Shown here: piece after piece, positions 6,906 to 9,579 of the stretch
Position numbering within the stretch: position 1 is the first letter of the stretch
Layout: each line of letters opens with the position of its first letter
Made by a program: the position numbers and the translations under genes
NCBI GenBank assembly: GCA_030740135.1
Contig: JASLXW010000125.1
Location: 1 to 9,579 of the forward strand
DNA length: 9,579 nt
Origin: Nitrospinota bacterium
GTDB taxonomy: Bacteria; UBA8248; JACPRG01
Reading direction: 5' to 3'
The notes under the pieces: model-generated
The model's database searches: none
Told to the model about the DNA's origin: nothing
Seen by the model: the letters and a program-made list of their open reading frames with translations, nothing else

Positions 6906-8098
6906 TCACGGACTCAAAGGGTGGGCCGCCGATATGGGTCTTTTCGGCAAGGCGGAATCTCTCGGCAATCGGCGCCTCAGCCACGCGGCGATGAGGGGGG
7001 CCGCAGCCGCCCCGGCCAGCGTCGCCGGAATGCCGAGCCGGTCCGCTATCGCCCCGACGACGACCCCAACGCTTCCCACGCCATACGCGAAACCCATCAT
7101 CAAGCTGGCCATCAAGCTGACATGTCCCGGAAACATCTCCTGGGACATCACCAGGTTGATGGGACCCGACATCATCAAGAAGAACCCGCCGAACATCAGA
7201 AAAACCATCCGCGACGGGCCGCTCGTTCCAAGAAAAAGACCCAGCAGGATCGTGGCCGCGACCATGGTCAAGGCGATGATGGACCTCCGATCGAAGCGGT
7301 CGGAGAGATAACCCCCCAGTACGCCTCCCACCGCGCCCATGGCCAAAAAGACCGAAAGGGCCGCCCCGCCCGCCCACGCCGACAGGCCGCGCTCTTGCAA
7401 CATCAGTGGGAGAAAGCTTGAGAAAGCCGCGCAGGTGAAGTTTCTCAAAACAACAATCGCCCAAAGTCCCGACAACGCTCCCCGGGCCCGGGCCAGGTCG
7501 GAATATTGAGATGAGCGGTCCTCCGCCGTTTTCGGCGCCGCGCGGAAATCGGCGTACTTGAACAGCAGGAAGGAAACGACATCCCGGGGATCACGGTGAG
7601 GCCGGAGGATTTCAATCCGAAGCGCGTGACGACGGCCAGAATTTCAATCGGACCCAGGGCGACGCCGAGAAACCCCGCCATGAGGAAGATCGACATCCCC
7701 AGGGCGCGCCGATCGCCGCCGGCCCCGTGGGCGACGCCGGCGGCTGGGGGGTGGAAGGCCGCCGAGCCAACGCCCGCGAGGATCACCCACGGAATCGCCC
7801 ATCCGTAGGACGGAAGCACCCCCAGCGTTCCAATGAAACAGGCGCTCACGAAAGGCCCGCCGGCCAGGAGGGGCCTTCCGTCCAACCGGTCGGAAAACCA
7901 TCCGAACACCGGCTGGCCGAAATATGAGGCTGAAAGAAACGCGGTCACCAGGCCGCCCGCCTCGGTCAGGGAAATCTCCCACCGGGTAACGAAGAACGGC
8001 AAGAGGACGGCGATGAAACCCATGTACGTGTCGTTGATCAAATGACCCGCGCTCACCAGGGCAATCTGACCTTTCCGCGGTTTCTCTGTATTATTCAC
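6906..8098 (-). pseudogene. MFS transporter, Fsr-like, second copy broken by one frameshift
   Basis: The first frame runs from GTG at 8098 and matches the intact paralog through ISLTEAGGLVTAF, motif A GWFSDRLDGR (66-75), SAAFHPPAAG and FGLKSSGLTVIPG (ends at residue 172). It then turns into a basic, non-membrane tail. The -1 frame picks up exactly there as DVVSFLLFKYADF and continues through LSGLWAIVVLRNF, GGYLSDRFDRR and GPINLVMSQEMFPGH to a stop at 6906-6908. Adding one G in the GGG of CCCCGGG (plus-strand 7583-7589) restores a 397-aa protein aligned to its neighbour end to end. Everything outside the break is well conserved, so a one-base sequencing error or a recent mutation fits better than old decay. 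The GTG start follows AAGGT at 8 bases. If the break is real, only a six-helix half would be made. Confidence 0.8.
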
Positions 8099-8099
8099 A
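8091..8099 (+). other. Weak DnaA-box-like 9-mer over the MFS start codon
   Basis: TTATTCACA fits TTATnCACA and overlaps the GTG start at 8098. A single such 9-mer can occur by chance; recorded because of the two perfect boxes 1.1 kb away. Confidence 0.2.
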
Positions 8100-8177
8100 G
8101 ATCAAAACCTTATTCTGGTTAAGACCTTGGGGGGACATTTTGAAAACTGCCCCCCCAATTCCCCCCTCGAAAACTTT

Positions 8178-8230
8178 CGATTGCTGCGATGGAGGGCCGC
8201 CCTACGAGCGGCCCTCCATCGCAGCAATCG
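8178..8230. repeat. Perfect 23-bp-arm hairpin
   Basis: The left arm 8178-8200 (starting CGATTGCTGCGATGGAGG) is exactly complementary to the right arm 8208-8230, with a 7-base loop CCTACGA. There is no mismatch in 23 pairs. No T run follows on either strand, so it is not a standard intrinsic terminator. It is the core of the larger palindromic element. Confidence 0.9.
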
Positions 8231-8300
8231 GATTCGTCACCCAGGTTGGGGCCGCGCCTGACAGGCGAACTGTGGATCGACTCCTCCCAAGCGCGGGCAA

Positions 8301-8321
8301 GGCCAAGCCTTAGGCTTGGCC
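8301..8321. repeat. Perfect 10-bp-arm hairpin
   Basis: Arms GGCCAAGCCT and AGGCTTGGCC around a single T. It sits inside the composite element, 70 bp from the larger hairpin. Confidence 0.85.
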
Positions 8322-8403
8322 GCGAAAAGTTTTCCCGGGGGGGGTTCCCAACCCCTGGGAGGGGTCCAGGGGGGGCGGTTTTCAAATAGCGCCCCCCTGG
8401 CCT

Positions 8404-9132
8404 TTACCTCGTCCTGGAGAAATTCTTCTCAGGATAGACACAGTCTTTCACAAGCGGGCACTTGTCGCAATTGGGCTGTCGGGCCCGGCAGATGAACTTG
8501 CCGAACTTCCAGAAATTCACGTGCGCCGCATAGCTCTCGCCGGGTCTCAGGAGATTCGCCATCTCCGCGTGGGCCTTCTCGGCGGAGCACCTCTCATCGA
8601 TCAGGCCGAGCCGCCGGCAGACGCGATGGACGTGTGTGTCCACCGGGAACACGTCCCGCCCGCAGGTGAACATGAGGACCACGCTGAGCGTCTTGACGCC
8701 GATCCCTCGCAGGTGTCCCAGCTGGTCCTTGGCCTCGGGGAGATCCAGGTCGCGGAGGAACTCGGCGGAAAGGCCCCCTTGGGTCTCCTTGAGCCAGGCC
8801 AGGAGCGCCTGTATCCGGACACTCTTCTGCCGGCTGAGGCCGCCCGGCCGAATGGCCTCCTCGACCTTCTTTACGTCGGCCTTGAGGACCTTCTCCCACG
8901 TGGGGAAGCGCCGCCGGAGGCGCGCGAAGGCGACATCCCGATTCCCGTCCGTCGTGGCCTGGGAGAGGATCGTCAGGATGAGGGCGCTCAGGACATCCCG
9001 GCCGTCCGCCGATTCATCCTGGGACCACGCTGGATTCCCATAAACCCTTGAAATCTTGGTCAATGCCCGTTTCAGTTTTGATCGGCGGCTCCTATTCGAC
9101 GGATGAGCAACCGCTTGAGAAGATTTAGGCAT
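8404..9132 (-). CDS. nth: Endonuclease III (DNA glycosylase/AP lyase)
   Basis: A 242-aa base-excision-repair enzyme that removes oxidised pyrimidines and cleaves abasic sites. Residues from 45 on give the HhH-GPD fold: VLSALILTILSQATTD (48-62), the helix-hairpin-helix LRGIGVKTLSVVL with catalytic K147, and FPVDTHVHRVCRRLGL with catalytic D165. The C-terminus carries the [4Fe-4S] cluster motif C-x6-C-x2-C-x5-C at C215, C222, C225 and C231. All key residues are present. The start is ATG at 9132; the frame stays open to a TTG at 9162, and neither has a clear ribosome site, so the first residues are uncertain. Residues 1-20 are basic and probably disordered. Two perfect DnaA boxes lie 42-73 bases upstream, where the promoter should be. 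The stop is only 4 bases from the palindromic element. Confidence 0.92.
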   Translation of the reverse strand: MPKSSQAVAHPSNRSRRSKLKRALTKISRVYGNPAWSQDESADGRDVLSALILTILSQATTDGNRDVAFARLRRRFPTWEKVLKADVKKVEEAIRPGGLSRQKSVRIQALLAWLKETQGGLSAEFLRDLDLPEAKDQLGHLRGIGVKTLSVVLMFTCGRDVFPVDTHVHRVCRRLGLIDERCSAEKAHAEMANLLRPGESYAAHVNFWKFGKFICRARQPNCDKCPLVKDCVYPEKNFSRTR

Positions 9133-9173
9133 AACGAATACCAAAGCGAGAACCTGCTTCAATATCTAGGGAA

Positions 9174-9205
9174 TTATCCACAAGTTTGCCACAACATGTG
9201 GATAA
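9174..9205. promoter_or_regulatory. Inverted pair of perfect DnaA boxes
   Basis: TTATCCACA at 9174-9182 and its reverse complement TGTGGATAA at 9197-9205, with 14 bp between them. A 7-of-9 match, TTTGCCACA, lies between at 9185-9193. The arms extend to TTATCCACAxGTT with one mismatch. They lie just upstream of nth in non-coding sequence. They could regulate nth, titrate DnaA, or be part of an origin, although no dnaA, dnaN or AT-rich unwinding region is in view. Confidence 0.7.
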
Positions 9206-9579
9206 ACTCAGAAACATTAGATGCTTCAACGTATCATTCTTGATCCGCCGCCCTGCCGGATTGACCCGCGGGACGCGACATCATGATATTGCGGCCCACG
9301 CCCACGCGACCGCTATCGCCCAGTGGGCGCAAAATCTTCCATAATTCCCTTTGAAATTATAGCCGCAAAGACAGGGGAGGGTGCGGAACCAGGACTTCAC
9401 GCGACCGCGATCACCAGGTTCTTGACTCGTCGCGTATCGAGGGGTTGAAAATTAAAGGTTGGATACCCACCTCTTATTGAATTGCAGGCTCAAGCAACGC
9501 CCCCAGCGATGCGCACAAACGCAATTGTTCACTTGACTTCCGTTCTCGTCTCAGACCCATTTTCCGAAATGTTAGAATG
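9206..9579. other. Non-coding stretch without recognised gene
   Basis: No convincing frame, tRNA or rRNA is seen on either strand to the window end. It holds a near-perfect 15-bp direct repeat (CACGCGACCGCTATC at 9303 and CACGCGACCGCGATC at 9398). It also holds a 7-bp-arm hairpin, CGCCCAC/GTGGGCG (9299-9329), and an ATAATT/AATTAT inverted repeat (9341-9360). Two TTGACT hexamers (9422, 9533) lack a well-spaced -10. It may be the leader of a gene beyond the window or the remnant of a mobile element. Confidence 0.5.

Larger units (their letters stand above)
8127..8400. repeat. Composite palindromic intergenic element with terminal inverted repeats (MITE-like)
   Basis: This fills the whole gap between nth (stop at 8404) and the first MFS gene (start at 8098). 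The two ends are imperfect inverted copies. The left end (8129-8156) is G6, ACATTTTGAAAACTG, C7. The right end (8397-8369, minus strand) is G6, CGCTATTTGAAAACCG, C7. The symmetry continues inward: C6-TCGAAAACTTTCG at 8161-8179 pairs with the complement of CGAAAAGTTTTCCCGGGGGG near 8322-8342. Each end can also fold on itself (TTGGGGGG/CCCCCCAA at 8127-8158; CCAGGGGGGGCG/CGCCCCCCTGG at 8366-8400). Inside are hairpins at 8178-8230, 8255-8267, 8301-8321 and 8351-8365. No coding frame fits and no clear target duplication is seen. It may be a non-autonomous mobile element, a REP-like repeat or a structured RNA. Confidence 0.7.

Noticed and set aside
8127..8400. CRISPR array or attC site in the palindromic gap
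   Set aside because: There are no regularly spaced direct repeats and no integron core sites; the symmetry is inverted and nested.
9532..9579. TTGACT and TAGAAT near the right edge as one promoter
   Set aside because: The hexamers are 34 bp apart, far beyond the 16-19 bp needed; no start codon context is visible before the window ends.
9206..9579. tRNA or rRNA gene in the right flank
   Set aside because: No TTCGANTC-type T-arm, acceptor pairing or rRNA-like conserved sequence was found on either strand.

Overview
The window is GC-rich, tightly packed bacterial chromosome. It encodes a lipoprotein signal peptide, a PilZ protein with a sigma-54-type promoter, a LysR regulator of the kind curated as selenium-metabolism-associated, and a TIGR04283-type glycosyltransferase. 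Together these suggest a Gram-negative of the deltaproteobacterial (Desulfobacterota/Myxococcota) or NC10-like sort, but nothing here fixes the phylum. No phage, CRISPR array, rRNA or tRNA was seen, and no complete insertion sequence.

Layout. Positions 2-799 (+) hold the C-terminal part of a polytopic membrane protein, probably a GT-C (ArnT/PMT-like) glycosyltransferase. It converges on a cyclase-family metal hydrolase (1499-879, -). The hydrolase is divergent from a LysR regulator (1671-2561, +), and the gap between them holds a perfect 8-bp-arm palindrome that fits a LysR operator. The LysR gene is followed after 24 bases by a TIGR04283-type family 2 glycosyltransferase (2586-3296, +). The rest of the window is read from the minus strand: endonuclease III (nth, 9132-8404), two tandem paralogous Fsr-like MFS exporters (8098-6906 and 6782-5556), a PilZ protein (5292-4471) and a lipoprotein trypsin-like protease (4182-3344).

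Two of these genes, the upstream MFS copy and the protease, are each split by a single frame break. Each break is repaired by adding one base in a short homopolymer, so sequencing error is as likely as real gene decay.

Non-coding structure is the most unusual part. The whole gap between nth and the first MFS gene (about 8127-8400) is a composite palindromic element. It has imperfect terminal inverted repeats with G/C runs and encloses a perfect 23-bp-arm hairpin plus several smaller ones. Upstream of nth, two perfect DnaA boxes face each other inside 32 bp. Upstream of the PilZ gene is a good GG-N10-GC (sigma-54) promoter, with a 14-bp palindrome at enhancer distance.

How the genes may work together: the LysR protein probably controls the divergent hydrolase and is co-transcribed with the glycosyltransferase. 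The tandem exporters probably share substrates. I see no single multi-gene pathway across the whole window.
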